Below, in pieces: positions 4,716 to 5,884 of a stretch of 5,884 nt of DNA. This DNA comes from Phycisphaeraceae bacterium. Lineage in GTDB: Bacteria > Planctomycetota > Phycisphaerae > Phycisphaerales > Phycisphaeraceae. Position numbers and translations under genes: made by a program. How positions within the stretch are numbered: the stretch's first letter is position 1; each line of letters starts with the position of its first letter. The DNA lies in the NCBI GenBank assembly GCA_020851395.1, contig JADZCW010000257.1, positions 1 to 5,884 of the forward strand, in the 5' to 3' direction. The notes beneath the pieces are model-generated. The model made no database searches. It saw only the letters and a list, made by a program, of their open reading frames with translations, and was not told the origin of the DNA.

Positions 4716-5884
4716 TCAGACAGGTTCGGGGGGCGCGATGGTCATGCGGACGCCCTGGGCGCGGAGCTCGTCGAGCTGGCGGGTGCCGATCAGGACGTCG
4801 AAGCGGACGTGGTCGTTCTCGTAGTGGCGTTCGATGACCTGGGCGCGGTTCTCCAAGAGATGGATGGCGCGGCCGTCGGCCATGGGGACGGTGATCCAGA
4901 GGCGCTGCTCGACGCCGCGCATGGACTGGCGGACCTTCTCGACGAGTTCTTCCACGCCGCGGCCGGTCTTGGCGCTCAGGCTGACGCAGTCGGGGTGCTG
5001 GGCCTGGAAGATCAGGAGGTCGGCGTTGTGCTCGACCTTGTCGATTTTATTCAGGACGAGGAGGCGGCGCTGCTGGTCGGCGCCGATGTCGTCGAGGACC
5101 TGAGTCACGGTGGCGAGCTGCTGGGCGGCGCGGGCGTCGGCGACGTCGAGGACGACCAGCAGGAGGTGGGAGTGGACGGCCTCCTCCAAGGTGGCGCGGA
5201 AGCTGGCGACGAGGTGGTGAGGGAGGTCGCGGACGAAGCCGACGGTGTCGGAGAGCATGACGGTGTCGCCGCCGCCGAGGGACCAGCGGCGGGTGCGGGT
5301 CGAGAGGGTGGCGAAGAGCTTGTCGTCGGCGTAGGCGTCGGCGCCGGTGGCGGTGTTGAAGAGGGTGCTCTTGCCGGCGTTGGTGTAGCCGACGAGGCCG
5401 ACGGTGAAGAAGTCGGTGCGGCGGGCCTCGACCTCGCGGGCCTTGCGGGCCTGGATCTGGGCGATCTCGCGGCGCAATTCGGACTTGCGGTGCTGGACGA
5501 TGCGGCGGTCGATCTCGAGCTGCTGCTCGCCGGGGCCGCGGGTGCCGATGCCGGTGGGCGCGCCGCCGGCGATGCGTTCAAGATGGGACCACATGGCGCG
5601 GAGCCGGGGGTAGGTGTATTCGAGCTGGGCGAGTTCGACCTGGAGCTTGGCCTCATAGGTTCGCGCGCGACCGGCGAAGATGTCGAGGATCAGCTCGCTG
5701 CGGTCGAGGACCTTGACGCCGATGACCTCCTCGATGTTGCCGATCTGGGAGGGGGACAGGTCGTTCTCGAAGACGACGACCTGGGCGGCATGGAGCTTGA
5801 CCATCTCGGCGAGCTCGTGGACCTTGCCCTTGCCGATGTAGGTCGAGGCGTCGGGCTTGGCGCGGTTCTGCATGAGCTCGTCGA
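4716..5884 (-). CDS. hflX: GTPase HflX, 5' end cut by the window edge
   Basis: HflX is a translation-associated GTPase that binds the 50S ribosomal subunit and splits stalled or hibernating ribosomes, notably under heat or antibiotic stress. The frame runs open to the right edge; 388 residues are visible and the first few dozen are missing. Numbering from the internal ATG at 5873, the HflX N-terminal domain shows TYIGKGKVHEL (11-21), LILDIFAGRA (61-70) and LQVELAQLEY (77-86). The HflX signature GIGTRGPGEQQLE (108-120) is followed by a charged helical linker (about 121-152). The GTPase core has G1 GYTNAGKST (162-170), the G2 threonine in LFATLS (186-191), G3 DTVGF (209-213), G4 NKID (275-278) and G5 SAKTG (300-304). 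A C-terminal domain follows to residue 385. All nucleotide-binding motifs are intact, so the enzyme should be active. The internal ATG at 5873 is not the true start, because conserved HflX sequence continues upstream (DEL just before it). Confidence 0.96.
   Translation of the reverse strand, partial: DELMQNRAKPDASTYIGKGKVHELAEMVKLHAAQVVVFENDLSPSQIGNIEEVIGVKVLDRSELILDIFAGRARTYEAKLQVELAQLEYTYPRLRAMWSHLERIAGGAPTGIGTRGPGEQQLEIDRRIVQHRKSELRREIAQIQARKAREVEARRTDFFTVGLVGYTNAGKSTLFNTATGADAYADDKLFATLSTRTRRWSLGGGDTVMLSDTVGFVRDLPHHLVASFRATLEEAVHSHLLLVVLDVADARAAQQLATVTQVLDDIGADQQRRLLVLNKIDKVEHNADLLIFQAQHPDCVSLSAKTGRGVEELVEKVRQSMRGVEQRLWITVPMADGRAIHLLENRAQVIERHYENDHVRFDVLIGTRQLDELRAQGVRMTIAPPEPV

Noticed and set aside
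2909..4837. Plus-strand open frame of 642 codons across the acetyltransferase, glycohydrolase and hflX end
   Set aside because: It lies antisense to three clear genes, has a Gly/Ala/Val/Asp/Glu-rich composition expected of the reverse strand of GC-rich genes, and shows no domain.

Overview
The window is GC-rich chromosomal DNA with every recognisable gene on the minus strand. Reading in the direction of transcription (right to left), it holds the GTPase gene hflX, cut by the right edge; an ADP-ribosylglycohydrolase-family gene; an AAC(3)-family N-acetyltransferase gene; and two paralogous genes for small secreted proteins, each with a C-terminal VPxPAAAW sorting signal of the PEP-CTERM (VPLPA-CTERM-like) type. 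High GC, PEP-CTERM-type signals and the gene mix suggest a Gram-negative-like environmental bacterium, possibly a planctomycete (Phycisphaerae-like). This assignment is an inference: no rRNA or other phylogenetic marker is present, and the exosortase that would process these signals is not in the window.

Layout. Positions 1-300 hold no convincing gene. Secreted protein A (379-978) is followed by a strong intrinsic terminator (301-348). Its upstream region of about 400 bases contains a sigma-54-like element (1111-1126). Secreted protein B (1463-2062) has its own terminator-like hairpin (1384-1431) and a 390-base upstream region that is AT-rich in its distal half and carries a stable hairpin near the gene. 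The two paralogues therefore look like separate single-gene units. The acetyltransferase (2453-3244) starts 24 bases after the ADP-ribosylglycohydrolase (3269-4582) ends, so these two probably share a transcript. hflX (4716 to the right edge) ends 133 bases before the glycohydrolase starts; that gap holds a palindrome and a possible promoter.

Function. hflX is a conserved housekeeping or stress gene (ribosome-splitting GTPase). The glycohydrolase/acetyltransferase pair looks metabolic, but the substrates cannot be read from the sequence. The two secreted proteins share a signal peptide, a short cysteine-bearing N-terminal segment, a beta-rich domain, a YGPDCCE motif and a C-terminal membrane anchor, and they form the most distinctive part of the window. 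They are probably exported and anchored or released by an exosortase system encoded elsewhere. No mobile element, CRISPR array, tRNA or rRNA was found.
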